DNA of 64,000 nt from SHVO01 sp964576515 (GTDB lineage: Bacteria > Pseudomonadota > Alphaproteobacteria > Rhodospirillales > Rhodospirillaceae), in assembly GCA_964576515.1 (NCBI GenBank), contig CAZNUW010000003.1, forward strand, positions 248,001-312,000, read 5' to 3'. Each line of letters begins with the position of its first letter. The first letter of the stretch is position 1. The position numbers were made by a program, and so were the translations under genes. Shown here one piece after another: positions 8,797 through 17,877 of this stretch. The notes beneath the pieces are model-generated. The model made no database searches and had not been told where the DNA came from. It worked only from the letters and a program-made list of their open reading frames with translations.

Positions 8797-9762
8797 TTAT
8801 TTCTTCAGGGTCGGGTCGATGTTCTTGCAGCCATCGACCAGGCCGCGCACCGAACTCACGGAGTGAGCGAACATCTTCTGTTCGTCGGCGTTGAGGCTGA
8901 TCTCGACCACGCGTTCCACGCCGCCTTCACCGACGATCACCGGCACGCCGACGTAGAGGTCCTTCTCGCCGTACTGGCCGTCGATATAGGCCGCGACCGG
9001 CAGAAGACGCTTCTGATCCTTGAGGTAGGCTTCGGCCATTTCGACGGCCGAGGCGGCCGGCGCGTAGAACGCCGAGCCGGTCTTCAAGAGGCCGACGATC
9101 TCGGCGCCGCCGTCGCGGGTGCGCTGGACGATCTTGTCGAGCTTTTCCTGCGTGGTCCAACCCATCTTGATGAGGTCCGGGAGCGGGATGCCGGCGACGG
9201 TGGAGTAGCGCACGAGCGGCACCATGGTGTCGCCGTGGCCGCCGAGCACGAACGCGGTGATGTCCTTCACCGAAACCTTGAACTCTTCCGAGAGGAAGTA
9301 ACGGAAGCGCGCGGAGTCGAGCACGCCCGCCATGCCGACGACCATGTTGTGCGGCAGGCCGGAGAATTCGCGCAACGCCCACACCATCGCATCGAGAGGA
9401 TTGGTGATGCAGATCACGAACGCCTTCGGGCAGTTCGCCTTGATGCCTTCGCCGACGGCCTTCATGACCTTCAGATTGATGCCGAGGAGGTCGTCACGGC
9501 TCATGCCCGGCTTGCGGGGCACGCCGGCGGTGACGATCACGACATCGGCGCCCTTGATGGCGCTATAGTCGTTCGCGCCCGAATAGGCCGCATCGACGCG
9601 CTCGACCGGGGTGGATTCCGCGATATCGAGGCCTTTGCCCTGCGGAATGCCTTCGGCGATGTCGAAGAGCACCACATCGCCCAATTCCTTGAGGCCGATG
9701 AGGTGAGCCAACGTCCCGCCAATGTTGCCGGAACCTACGAGCGCAATCTTCTTGCGTGCCAT
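8797..9762 (-). CDS. mdh: malate dehydrogenase
   Basis: It oxidises malate to oxaloacetate with NAD+. I start it at the ATG at 9762 (321 residues), where GAGGAT lies just upstream and the protein opens directly into the NAD-binding LVGSGNIGG. The frame is open to 9966, but the extra 68 codons are low-complexity. Substrate-binding arginines R83 and R89 lie in VPRKPGMSRDDLL, ITNPLDAMVW follows, and the catalytic H176 is in GGHGDTM. The sequence type is the LDH-like MDH typical of Alphaproteobacteria. It is the first gene of the minus-strand mdh-sucC-sucD-pagL run; the 216 bp to the divergent chaN-like gene should carry the promoter. Confidence 0.96.
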   Translation of the reverse strand: MARKKIALVGSGNIGGTLAHLIGLKELGDVVLFDIAEGIPQGKGLDIAESTPVERVDAAYSGANDYSAIKGADVVIVTAGVPRKPGMSRDDLLGINLKVMKAVGEGIKANCPKAFVICITNPLDAMVWALREFSGLPHNMVVGMAGVLDSARFRYFLSEEFKVSVKDITAFVLGGHGDTMVPLVRYSTVAGIPLPDLIKMGWTTQEKLDKIVQRTRDGGAEIVGLLKTGSAFYAPAASAVEMAEAYLKDQKRLLPVAAYIDGQYGEKDLYVGVPVIVGEGGVERVVEISLNADEQKMFAHSVSSVRGLVDGCKNIDPTLKK

Positions 9763-9978
9763 TTTATCCTCTGTGTTATGTGCGAAAGGCCGCGAAAATC
9801 GAGAGAAACACGGTGTCGGCCGAGATGATCGGCCCCCATCCCCGTTGGGCGGTGTGGTAGCGCGAAAAGGGCCCGAGGGGCAAGCTTTGGCGCAACCCGT
9901 TTCATTGCCTAAACTCTGATGCGGGATCAAAGGGATGCGCGTTAGGATAGGCGAAATTCCGCCCACCCCCGGGAGCCC

Positions 9979-11106
9979 ATGGCACGCAAGCTCTTCCCCC
10001 CCGCCGCCGCGTTCTGCGCCTTGGCCCTGGCCGGATGCCAGGCGGCCCCGCCCGCCGCGGCACCCGCGCCCGGCGCGCCCGTCGCGCCGCTTTCGGGCCC
10101 GTCGCCGGAATACCGGCTGACCCAGGCGGGCGATGACTATCTTCTCAACACGGCCGTCCCCGACCTGACGTCATATGTGATGCTGCGCACGGGGACGGAT
10201 GGGAACGCCCCGACCGTCATGGAGACCGCGACGGCGGCGGAGTGGCTTTCCGCCTATGACGTAGTTTTCCTGGGCGAAGTGCATCGTCATGTGGGCGTTC
10301 ACCATGCGCAAATGGCCCTGTTCCGCGAACTGCACCGGCGTTATCCGGCGGTAAGCCTGTCGATGGAGCAGTTCGAGCGCGACCAGCAGCCCGTCCTCGA
10401 TGAGTACATCGCCGGGAAGATCGGCGAAAACACCATGGCCGGCCAGATCAGCCTGTGGGCGAATTATGGGACGAGCTATCGGCCACTGGTGGAGTACGCG
10501 AAGGCGCACAGGCTGCCGGTGATCGCCGCCAACGCGCCCGGCATGGCCATCCGCTGCATCGGGATGGAGGGCCCGGCGTTCCTGGCCCGGATGAAGCCGG
10601 ACCAGCGCGGCTGGGTGGCGGCAGAGTTGAACCTTCAAGACGGGCCCTACCGGGACAAGTTCATGGGCTTCGCGACGGGCGATGCGGGTCACGGCGGCAG
10701 CGCGGACGCGAAACCGGGCGAAAAGCGGACCCCGAGCGATCAAGCCGTGCGGGCCTTCGCAGCACAAGTGGCCCGCGACGACACCATGGCTGAGTCCATC
10801 GCGCTCCACCTCCAGAAGAATCCCGGCCGCAAGGTGGTCCACCTGACGGGCCATTTCCACAGCGACGCGTTCCTGGGCACGGTCGAGCGGCTGAAGCTGC
10901 GCATGCCGTCCTTGCGGATCGCGGTCGTATCGCCGGTGGAAAGCGGCGACGACGCGGCGCCGAAGATCACGCCCGCCGATACCAAGGACGGCGACATCCT
11001 TCTGGTGGTGCGCCCCCTGCCGGACCCTTACGCGACCGACGCGGAAATGCGCGCGGCCATCAAGAAACAGATGGCCCAGCGGCGCGAGAACAAGTGCGAG
11101 ATGTAA
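9979..11106 (+). CDS. ChaN-family lipoprotein
   Basis: The 375-residue protein starts with a lipoprotein signal peptide whose lipobox LAGC puts the lipidated Cys near residue 19. A Pro/Ala-rich stretch follows. The body has the features of the ChaN / haem-binding Tiki-like family: VFLGEVHRHVGVHHAQ, then SMEQFERDQQPVLDEY, and near the C-terminus HLTGHFHSDAFLG. In this family the conserved Glu and His residues lie in a metal- or haem-binding pocket, and a role in iron or haem handling has been proposed for ChaN in Campylobacter. Here the substrate is unknown. GGGAG precedes the ATG. It is divergent from mdh and converges on zapE with 4 bases between stops. Confidence 0.78.
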   Translation: MARKLFPPAAAFCALALAGCQAAPPAAAPAPGAPVAPLSGPSPEYRLTQAGDDYLLNTAVPDLTSYVMLRTGTDGNAPTVMETATAAEWLSAYDVVFLGEVHRHVGVHHAQMALFRELHRRYPAVSLSMEQFERDQQPVLDEYIAGKIGENTMAGQISLWANYGTSYRPLVEYAKAHRLPVIAANAPGMAIRCIGMEGPAFLARMKPDQRGWVAAELNLQDGPYRDKFMGFATGDAGHGGSADAKPGEKRTPSDQAVRAFAAQVARDDTMAESIALHLQKNPGRKVVHLTGHFHSDAFLGTVERLKLRMPSLRIAVVSPVESGDDAAPKITPADTKDGDILLVVRPLPDPYATDAEMRAAIKKQMAQRRENKCEM

Positions 11107-11110
11107 GGTT

Positions 11111-12235
11111 TTATGCGACGTGGCGCTGACGGATGTAGTCGGCGGCCTGCATCTCGATGAGGCGCGAGGCGGTGCGGGCGAACTCGAACCCACCTTCCGA
11201 CCCCGTATAAAGCTCATGCGGATGCGCGGCCGCCGAGCAGACCAGCGCCGTGCGATGTTCGTAGAGGGCGTCCACCAGCGTGACGAAACGCCGCGCCGCG
11301 TCCTTCATCTCCTCGTCCATCGCCGGGATGTCCTTGATGATGAGGGTCGAGAACTGCGCCGCGATGGCGAGATAGTCCGTGGGTCCGAGGGCCGTGCGGC
11401 ACAGATCGTCGAACGTAAACCGCGCGACCTGATGCGCGGCCGCCGGCACGTTCACGCGCCGCCCGTGGACGAGGATGAAATCCGCCTCCGGCGGCGCGTC
11501 ATCGGTCAGGCGCGCCCAGGCGGCGTCCAGCGCGGCATCGGCCGTTGGTCCGAGGGGCGTATGATAGACGGTCTGGCCCGCGAGACGGCCCAGCCGGTAA
11601 TCCTGCGCGGATTCAAGCTCATAGAGCTCCAGCTTTTCCTTGATGATGGCGATGAAGGGCAGGAAGCGATCGCGCTGGAGCCCATGTTTATAGAGGTCGT
11701 CGGGATGCCGGTTCGAGGTGGTGACCACCACCACGCCGCGCTCGAACAGTTTCTGGAACAGACGCCCCACGATCATCGCGTCGGCGATGTCGCGAATCTC
11801 CATTTCATCCAGGCACAGAAGCGTGGCGTTGTCGGCGATCCCGTCGGCCATGCCGGGAATCGGATCGCCGTCGTCCTCATACATGCCCATCTGACGGCGG
11901 CGGTGAATTTCGGCGTGGATGTCGCGCATGAACGCATGGAAATGCACGCGGTCTTTTTTCGCCACCGGCGCGGTGTCGAAGAACAAGTTCATCAGCATGG
12001 ACTTGCCGCGGCCGACGCCGCCGTAGAGATAAAGCCCCTTGGGCGCGGGTGCGTCGTCCTTCGCGCCGAGACCTAAGCGCTGCCTCCAGCCCTTCTTGTT
12101 GCCGCGCGGCCTGTAGCCCGCGAGCGCTTGCGAAAGCGCGGCGAGCTTCTCGGCCGCGCGCTCCTGGATCGGGTCGGCCTTGAGGTCGCCCGACGCCACG
12201 GCAGCGCGATAGCGTTGAACCGGCGTATCAGTCAC
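11111..12235 (-). CDS. zapE: cell-division ATPase ZapE / AFG1-like ATPase
   Basis: This AAA-type ATPase family acts at the Z-ring in Gammaproteobacteria; the mitochondrial relative AFG1/LACE1 works in protein quality control. The protein shows Walker A GGVGRGKSML, Walker B LCLDEMEIRDIADA, and the family segments HFHAFM and TTSNRHPDDLY. I chose the GTG at 12235 (374 residues), giving MTDTPVQRYRAAVASG, which matches the usual N-terminus. The frame also opens with a TTG at 12262, but that codon lies in the tail of the upstream gene's terminator. Placement next to mdh is common in Alphaproteobacteria. Confidence 0.88.
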   Translation of the reverse strand: MTDTPVQRYRAAVASGDLKADPIQERAAEKLAALSQALAGYRPRGNKKGWRQRLGLGAKDDAPAPKGLYLYGGVGRGKSMLMNLFFDTAPVAKKDRVHFHAFMRDIHAEIHRRRQMGMYEDDGDPIPGMADGIADNATLLCLDEMEIRDIADAMIVGRLFQKLFERGVVVVTTSNRHPDDLYKHGLQRDRFLPFIAIIKEKLELYELESAQDYRLGRLAGQTVYHTPLGPTADAALDAAWARLTDDAPPEADFILVHGRRVNVPAAAHQVARFTFDDLCRTALGPTDYLAIAAQFSTLIIKDIPAMDEEMKDAARRFVTLVDALYEHRTALVCSAAAHPHELYTGSEGGFEFARTASRLIEMQAADYIRQRHVA

Positions 12236-12261
12236 TGGAAGAAGCCGTATCCGTAAAAACA

Positions 12262-12290
12262 ATGTGCCGCCCCACGAAGGAGCGGCACAT
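12262..12290 (-). terminator. intrinsic terminator after the DHH gene
   Basis: ATGTGCCGC and GCGGCACAT form a perfect 9-bp stem with an 11-base loop. On the minus strand it is followed by TGTTTTT. It lies 25 bases past the DHH-gene stop and just ahead of zapE. Confidence 0.8.
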
Positions 12291-12314
12291 CTTTGTATCG
12301 TATTAAAGGGCGGA

Positions 12315-13244
12315 TCAGCCGTCCTTGTTGATCTTCTCGATCAGGTCTTTCAGCGTCTTTTCGGCCTGGTCGTTCGGCACCTGGCAGGTGCCGGCCGCAT
12401 TGTGGCCGCCGCCGCCGTACTTGAGGCAGAGCTCGCCCACGTTGGTCTTCGAGGAGCGGTCGAAGATCGACTTACCAATGGCGTACACGGTGTTCTGCTT
12501 CTTCAGACCCCACATGACGTGGATCGAGATGTTGCTGGCCGGGAACAGCGCGTAGATCAGGAAGCGGTTGCAAGCCCAGATGGTGTCTTCGTCGCGCAGG
12601 TCGAGCACGACCAGGTTCTTGTGCGTGGTGGTGCAGCGCTTGATCTGCTCTTTCGCCTTGGCTTCATGCTCGACGTAAAGGTCCACACGCTCGACCACGT
12701 CGGGCAGCATGAGAATGTCCTCCACGGGCATCTGCACGCACTTCTCGATCAGCTCCATCATCAGTTGATAATTGGAGATGGTGAATTCGCGGAAGCGGCC
12801 CAGACCCGTGCGGGCGTCCATGATGAAGTTCATCAAATCCCAGCCTTGGGGATTGAGCACTTCGTCCTTGTTGAACTGCGCGGAGTCACCCTTGTCGACG
12901 GCGGCCATCAGCGCATCGGAGATGCGCGGCAGCTTCTTCTTGCCGCCGTAATAATCGTACACCACGCGCGCGGCCGAGGGCGCCTTCGCGTCGATGATGT
13001 GGTTGTCCTTCTTGCCGACGCGGATCGTCTCGCTCTCGTGATGGTCGAAAGCAAGGTGCACGCCTTCAACGAAAGGGAGGTTCGTCGTGATGTCGCGGTT
13101 CGTGATTTCGATGACGCCGTCCTGCATGTCCTTGGGGTGGACGAATTTGATTTCGTCGATCATCCCCAGTTCGCGCATGATGGCGGCGCAGACCAGCCCG
13201 TCGAAGTCGCTTCGCGTGACAAGCCGAAATTTCCCTGCGGACAT
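12315..13244 (-). CDS. DHH-family phosphoesterase
   Basis: The 309-residue protein belongs to the DHH/DHHA1 superfamily of metal-dependent phosphoesterases, which includes exopolyphosphatases, NrnA-type oligoribonucleases and cyclic-dinucleotide phosphodiesterases. The N-terminal domain shows TRSDFDGLVCAA and the signature FDHHES. The C-terminal DHHA1 domain ends with GGGGHNAAGTCQV. The His/Asp set needed for two metals appears intact. It is shorter than classical exopolyphosphatase, and I cannot tell which substrate it uses. It stands alone with its own terminator and is divergent from the small lipoprotein gene at 13360. Confidence 0.82.
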   Translation of the reverse strand: MSAGKFRLVTRSDFDGLVCAAIMRELGMIDEIKFVHPKDMQDGVIEITNRDITTNLPFVEGVHLAFDHHESETIRVGKKDNHIIDAKAPSAARVVYDYYGGKKKLPRISDALMAAVDKGDSAQFNKDEVLNPQGWDLMNFIMDARTGLGRFREFTISNYQLMMELIEKCVQMPVEDILMLPDVVERVDLYVEHEAKAKEQIKRCTTTHKNLVVLDLRDEDTIWACNRFLIYALFPASNISIHVMWGLKKQNTVYAIGKSIFDRSSKTNVGELCLKYGGGGHNAAGTCQVPNDQAEKTLKDLIEKINKDG

Positions 13245-13359
13245 CTAAAAACTCCCCTCGACAAAAGTGTAGCCCGGGCGAAAAGATAAACAGGCCGTGC
13301 ATTTAAGACAACCCGTGGTAAGCATTCCGCCCAGCCTGCGGAAGGACTTTTTGACCAAG

Positions 13360-13680
13360 ATGAGACCGAGCCTGAACCGTACAGCCGGGGCCACTTTGGC
13401 CCTCGCGCTTCTCTTGGGGTCGTGCGGCACGGCCCCTTACGTGGACAGCCGCCGGGAAGCCGGCCAGCGTGAGCCCGTCGGCACATCAACGCCGGACGTG
13501 GTCGCCATCTGTTATTCGAGCCGAAACGCCACGCCGGAACAGCTCTTCAAGCTGGCCGAGTCGGAGTGCGCCAAGACCGGACGCGTGCCGGAACTTGCCG
13601 ATCAGGCGGAGTGGTCCTGCACCATGTTCGCCCCGACCCGCATTTTTTACCGTTGCGTCGCGAATTCAGCGAAACCTTGA
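13360..13680 (+). CDS. small putative lipoprotein, unknown function
   Basis: About 106 residues. A short basic N-terminus and a hydrophobic stretch (ATLALALLLGSCGTAP) end in a plausible lipobox LLGSC. The mature part has three further cysteines, in VAICYSS, ESECAKT and WSCTMF, plus a fourth in YRCVAN, suggesting disulfides in the periplasm. I recognise no domain. The ATG at 13360 gives the cleanest signal peptide; a TTG three codons earlier (13351) sits closer to the GAAGGA at 13341 and could be the true start. It is divergent from the DHH gene and is followed 45 bases later by the TPR gene. Confidence 0.6.
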   Translation: MRPSLNRTAGATLALALLLGSCGTAPYVDSRREAGQREPVGTSTPDVVAICYSSRNATPEQLFKLAESECAKTGRVPELADQAEWSCTMFAPTRIFYRCVANSAKP

Positions 13681-13725
13681 GGCATTCGGACCGTTCTAAC
13701 CTCGTTGCGCCGACGCGAGGTTGTG

Positions 13726-14457
13726 ATGGTAATGTTGCGGTCCAGCGTGCTTGCGCTGGGGATAATCATCAGTATCGCCGCCGCCGACCCGCTGCGGGAG
13801 GCCTTGTCGCCCTCGCCTCCGGCGGCCGCCGGCGTGCAGCGCGCCTACTTTTCCCTCGTTTCCGGGAAACAAACCGAGGCGGTGGCGGTCTATACCGACG
13901 CGATCCGGCGCCACCCGGACAGCTACCTTTCCTATTACCGGCGCGGCGCGATCTTAGCGCGCCTTGGCCAGTTCGAGGCCGCCCTGGCGGACTTCAACTC
14001 GGCCGTTCAGCTGAGCCCCAGCGTGCGCACGGCGAACGATCTGGGCGCGCGGGCGTGGAATTCGCTGCTGCCCGAGACGCATGCGTTGAATCTTGTCGTC
14101 CTTGTGCGCACCGCGCGCGCGGATTTGTTGCGCCGGATGCACCGACCCGCGGACGCGATCGCCGACCTCGATGTCGCCATCGCCCTCGATCCGCGCAAGA
14201 CGAGCCTGTGGCATTCGCGGGGGTTGCTGCATATGGAGGCCGGTGACGCGCCGTCGGCCATCGCGGATTTCAACGCGCTGCTCGCCCGCCGGGAAAGCGT
14301 CGACTGGCGGTTCGCGCGCGGCATCAGCCACTTCGCGAACGGTACGCTGGCGGAGGCGGAAGCCGACTTCAAAAAGGCCGTGCAGATCGATCCGGACAAC
14401 GGGCTCTACGCGCGCTGGCTGCTGAAGACCCAGCAGCGCCGCGGAATCCCTATCTAG
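13726..14457 (+). CDS. TPR-repeat protein with N-terminal signal or anchor
   Basis: The 243-residue protein has a hydrophobic N-terminal helix (LALGIIISIAAA), then a series of 34-residue TPR-like units. Clear examples are the unit beginning AVAVYTDAIRRHPDSY and those around AIADLDVAIALDPRKT and AEADFKKAVQIDPDNG. TPRs form protein-binding superhelices, so this is probably an envelope adaptor rather than an enzyme. The ATG at 13726 is preceded by GAGG at good spacing; the frame opens earlier with a TTG at 13705. It converges on sdhB with 15 bases between stops. No specific partner can be named. Confidence 0.75.
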   Translation: MVMLRSSVLALGIIISIAAADPLREALSPSPPAAAGVQRAYFSLVSGKQTEAVAVYTDAIRRHPDSYLSYYRRGAILARLGQFEAALADFNSAVQLSPSVRTANDLGARAWNSLLPETHALNLVVLVRTARADLLRRMHRPADAIADLDVAIALDPRKTSLWHSRGLLHMEAGDAPSAIADFNALLARRESVDWRFARGISHFANGTLAEAEADFKKAVQIDPDNGLYARWLLKTQQRRGIPI

Positions 14458-14472
14458 AGCAATGCCGGGGTT

Positions 14473-15255
14473 TTAGCCCGCGCGCTCCACCAGCTTCATC
14501 TTGATGTCCGCGATGGCCTTGGCGGGGTTGAGACCCTTCGGGCACGTCTGCGTGCAGTTCATGATGGTGTGGCAGCGGTACAGGCGGAACGGATCCTCGA
14601 GGTTGTCGAGGCGCTCGCCGGTGGCTTCGTCGCGGCTGTCGTTGATCCAGCGGGCGGCTTGCAGAAGGATGGCCGGGCCGAGGTAGCGGTCGCCGTTCCA
14701 CCAGTAGCTCGGGCAACTGGTCGAGCAGCAGAAGCACAGGATGCATTCCCACAGACCGTCGAGCTTTTCGCGCTCTTCCGGCGACTGGAGACGTTCGCTG
14801 GACGACGGCGGCAGGGTCTCGGTCTTCATCCACGGCTCGATCGAGGCGTATTGCGCATAGACGTGGGTGAGATCGGGGACCAGGTCCTTCACCACCGGCA
14901 TATGCGGCAGCGGATACACCTTCACAGCGCCGTTGCATTCCTCGATCGGCTTCAGGCAGGCCAGCGTGTTGCCGCCGTCGATGTTCATCGAGCACGACCC
15001 GCAGATGCCTTCGCGGCACGACCGGCGCAGGGCGAGGGTCTGGTCCATCTCGTCTTTGATCTTCAGAAGGCCGTCGAGCACCATCGGCCCGCAGGTGTCC
15101 ATGTCGACATCGTAGGAGTCGATGCGCGGCGTGGCGTCCTTGTCCGGATCGTACCGGTAGACATCAAAACGCTTCACGTTCTTCGCACCGGCCGGCGCGG
15201 CGTGGTGCTTGCCCTTCACGGGCTTGGAATTCTTGGGGAGCGAAAATTCGACCAT
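14473..15255 (-). CDS. sdhB: succinate dehydrogenase iron-sulfur subunit
   Basis: It carries electrons from FAD in SdhA through three Fe-S clusters to the quinone site. The 260 residues contain all ligands: the [2Fe-2S] motif CREGICGSC with a later Cys in TLACL, the [4Fe-4S] motif CILCFCCSTSCP, and the [3Fe-4S] region CHTIMNCTQTCPKGLNP. The N-terminus is extended and Lys/Ala-rich, as is common in Alphaproteobacteria. AAGGGA precedes the ATG. It is the last gene of the sdhC-sdhD-sdhA-sdhB operon. Confidence 0.97.
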   Translation of the reverse strand: MVEFSLPKNSKPVKGKHHAAPAGAKNVKRFDVYRYDPDKDATPRIDSYDVDMDTCGPMVLDGLLKIKDEMDQTLALRRSCREGICGSCSMNIDGGNTLACLKPIEECNGAVKVYPLPHMPVVKDLVPDLTHVYAQYASIEPWMKTETLPPSSSERLQSPEEREKLDGLWECILCFCCSTSCPSYWWNGDRYLGPAILLQAARWINDSRDEATGERLDNLEDPFRLYRCHTIMNCTQTCPKGLNPAKAIADIKMKLVERAG

Positions 15256-15278
15256 GTGACTGTCCCTTGCCTTCGCGC

Positions 15279-17063
15279 CTAATACACGCGCGCCTTCGGC
15301 GGAATGTACTTAACGTCGTTCGTCAGCGTGTACTTGTGCACCGGGCGATAATCGAGCTTCACCTTATACTGATCGTCGACGTAGGCGATCGTGTGCTTGC
15401 TCCAGTTGTCATCGTCGCGGTTCGGGAAATCCTCGTGCGCGTGAGCGCCGCGGCTTTCGTGACGCGCTTCGGCGCCGTGGATCGTGGCGAGCGCGCAGGT
15501 CATCAGGTTCTCGAGTTCCAGCGCTTCGATCAGGTCGGTGTTGAACACCAACGAGCGGTCGGTGACCTTGATGTCCTTCAAGGTGCCGGCGATCTCACCC
15601 AGCTTCACGATGCCGGCCTGCAGGCTCTTGGTGGTGCGGAACACCGCGGCGTCGTTCTGCATCGTGCGCTGCATGTTCTTGCGGATCTGCGAGGTGGTCA
15701 TCGAGCCGTTGGCGTTGCGCAGGCGGTCGAGGCGCGACAGCGCGAGGTCGGCCGCATCCTTCGCGAGCGGGCGATGCGCCTGGCCCTTCTTCACGATGTC
15801 CTTGGCGCGCAAGGCGGCCGCGCGGCCGAACACCACGAGATCGAGGAGCGAGTTCGCGCCGAGACGGTTCGCGCCGTGCACCGAAACGCAGGCCGCTTCG
15901 CCGATGGCCATCAAGCCCGGGATCGTCGCATCCGGGTTGCCGGGTTCCGGGCGAATGACTTCGCCCATGTAGTTCGTGGGAATGCCGCCCATGTTGTAGT
16001 GCACGGTGGGCAGAACGGGGATCGGAGCCTTCGTCGCATCGACGCCGGCGAAGATCTTCGCCGACTCGGTGATGCCCGGCAGGCGCTGGTGCAGCACTTC
16101 GGCGCCCAAGTGCTCAAGGTGCAGGAAGATGTGATCCTTCTCCGCGCCCACACCGCGGCCTTCGCGGATTTCCATGGTCATCGAACGGCTGACGACGTCA
16201 CGCGAAGCGAGGTCTTTCGCGGTCGGGGCGTAGCGTTCCATGAAACGCTCGCCGGCGGAGTTGGTGAGATAACCGCCTTCACCGCGCGAGCCTTCGGTGA
16301 TGAGCACGCCGGCGCCGTAGATGCCGGTCGGGTGGAACTGCACGAATTCCATGTCTTGGAGCGGCAGGCCCACACGCGCGGCCATGGCGTTGCCGTCGCC
16401 GGTGCAGGTGTGCGCCGAGGTGCACGAGAAGTAGGCGCGACCGTAGCCGCCGGTCGCGATCACGACTTGGTGCGCCTTGAAGCGGTGGATGGTGCCGGTC
16501 GCCATATCGATGGCGACGACGCCGCGGCAGCCGCTTTCGTCCATCATGAGGTCGATGGAGAAGTATTCGATGAAGAACTCGGCTTTGAACTTCAGGCTCT
16601 GCTGATACAGCGTGTGCAGAATGGCATGACCGGTGCGGTCGGCGGCGGCGCAGGCGCGCTGGACCGGCGCTTCGCCGAAGTTGCGCATGTGGCCGCCGAA
16701 CGGGCGCTGATAAATCTTGCCGTCGGGCGTACGCGAGAACGGCACGCCGTAGTGTTCCAGTTCGCGGATCGCGGGCACCGCTTCACGGCACATATATTCG
16801 ATGGCGTCCTGGTCGCCGAGCCAGTCCGACCCTTTGACGGTGTCGTACATATGCCAGGCCCAGTTATCTTCGCCGATGTTGCCGAGTGACGCGGCGACAC
16901 CGCCCTGCGCGGCAACCGTGTGGCTGCGCGTCGGGAATACCTTGGTGATACAAGCGGTCTTTAAGCCCTGCTGCACCATGCCGAAAGTCGCGCGCAGACC
17001 CGCGCCGCCGGCGCCGACGACGACCACGTCATATTCGTGATCCACAATATTGAAGGCGGCCAT
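15279..17063 (-). CDS. sdhA: succinate dehydrogenase flavoprotein subunit
   Basis: The catalytic subunit of complex II oxidises succinate to fumarate. The 594 residues match the family. It has the dinucleotide-binding VVGAGGAGLRA, then RSHTVAAQGG with H48, the residue expected to bind FAD covalently. The substrate and FAD segments FHPTGIYGAGVLITEG and GANRLGANSLLDLVVFGR follow. The C-terminal region ends with the usual KYIPPKARVY. It starts 3 bases after the sdhD stop with GGAG upstream. Nothing indicates fumarate reductase rather than SDH. Confidence 0.97.
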   Translation of the reverse strand: MAAFNIVDHEYDVVVVGAGGAGLRATFGMVQQGLKTACITKVFPTRSHTVAAQGGVAASLGNIGEDNWAWHMYDTVKGSDWLGDQDAIEYMCREAVPAIRELEHYGVPFSRTPDGKIYQRPFGGHMRNFGEAPVQRACAAADRTGHAILHTLYQQSLKFKAEFFIEYFSIDLMMDESGCRGVVAIDMATGTIHRFKAHQVVIATGGYGRAYFSCTSAHTCTGDGNAMAARVGLPLQDMEFVQFHPTGIYGAGVLITEGSRGEGGYLTNSAGERFMERYAPTAKDLASRDVVSRSMTMEIREGRGVGAEKDHIFLHLEHLGAEVLHQRLPGITESAKIFAGVDATKAPIPVLPTVHYNMGGIPTNYMGEVIRPEPGNPDATIPGLMAIGEAACVSVHGANRLGANSLLDLVVFGRAAALRAKDIVKKGQAHRPLAKDAADLALSRLDRLRNANGSMTTSQIRKNMQRTMQNDAAVFRTTKSLQAGIVKLGEIAGTLKDIKVTDRSLVFNTDLIEALELENLMTCALATIHGAEARHESRGAHAHEDFPNRDDDNWSKHTIAYVDDQYKVKLDYRPVHKYTLTNDVKYIPPKARVY

Positions 17064-17066
17064 GGA

Positions 17067-17471
17067 CTAGACTCCAAACGCGACGATAAGGACGGACACG
17101 ATGCTGAGCGCCGCGAGCGCGTAGCAGATGAACTTGACGGCGATGATCGAGAAGATGCGCGCGCCGTGCGAGGAGACGTAGTCCTCCAGCACGACCTGCA
17201 TTCCCGATTGCGCGTGATGGAAAGTCACGCCGAGGAAAAGGATCATGATCGTCGCGTTGATGGGGCTTGCGAGCCACAGCACGAAGTCCTCGTACCCGGC
17301 GCCGGCAAGACCGACCAGCGAGGCGACGAACCAGACCGTGAGCGGAATGAGCGCGATGGACGTGAGACGCTGCATCCACCAGTGATGCAGGCCTTCCTTG
17401 GCCGAACCGAGGCCGCGGGCGCGGCCGAGCGGTGAACGGAGGCTGCGCGCGCCTGAATTTGAACCGGACAT
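17067..17471 (-). CDS. sdhD: succinate dehydrogenase membrane anchor subunit
   Basis: This small anchor helps bind haem b and quinone. The 134-residue protein has the alphaproteobacterial hallmark GLHHWWMQRLTSIALIP, then three predicted membrane helices. The haem-ligand region is FHHAQSGMQVVLEDYV. A strong AAGGAGG precedes the ATG. It lies 13 bases after sdhC and 3 bases before sdhA, consistent with one transcript. Confidence 0.93.
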   Translation of the reverse strand: MSGSNSGARSLRSPLGRARGLGSAKEGLHHWWMQRLTSIALIPLTVWFVASLVGLAGAGYEDFVLWLASPINATIMILFLGVTFHHAQSGMQVVLEDYVSSHGARIFSIIAVKFICYALAALSIVSVLIVAFGV

Positions 17472-17484
17472 CCGCGGGGCCTCC

Positions 17485-17877
17485 TTAAATGAACGCCGCG
17501 AGCCAGGCGATAACGGTCAGAACGACCGTGCCGGCGATGACGTAGGTGTTGCTGCGCTTGGTCTCAGCGATGGAGAAGTTCTTGCCCGCGTCCCACAGAA
17601 GATGGCGGATGCCATTACAGGTGTGGAAAAACAACGCGACCGAGAAGCCGAAGAGAATGAGAAGGCCGAGCGGCGAGCCGACAAAGGCGGCGAAGCTGTC
17701 GTAGGCGTCCGGGCCGTAGGCGGCCGATGCGATCCAACAGGTCAGGAGCAAAGTCCCGAGGGTCAGGCCGACGCCGGTGATGCGGTGGCTGATGGAAAGC
17801 CAGGCCGCCAGCGGCAGACGATAGACCTGAAGATGCGGCGACAACGGCCGGGCGGAAGTCTTCGCGGCTTGGGTCAT
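17485..17877 (-). CDS. sdhC: succinate dehydrogenase cytochrome b556 subunit
   Basis: First gene of the sdh operon. The 130-residue protein carries the family signature SPHLQVYRLPLAAWLSISHR followed by ITG, which contains quinone-site residues, then three membrane helices. The second signature, HTCNGIRHLLWDAG, supplies the haem-ligand histidine. The weak GGA-type ribosome site lies 6-9 bases upstream of the ATG. The promoter should lie in the 389-bp gap upstream. Confidence 0.94.
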   Translation of the reverse strand: MTQAAKTSARPLSPHLQVYRLPLAAWLSISHRITGVGLTLGTLLLTCWIASAAYGPDAYDSFAAFVGSPLGLLILFGFSVALFFHTCNGIRHLLWDAGKNFSIAETKRSNTYVIAGTVVLTVIAWLAAFI

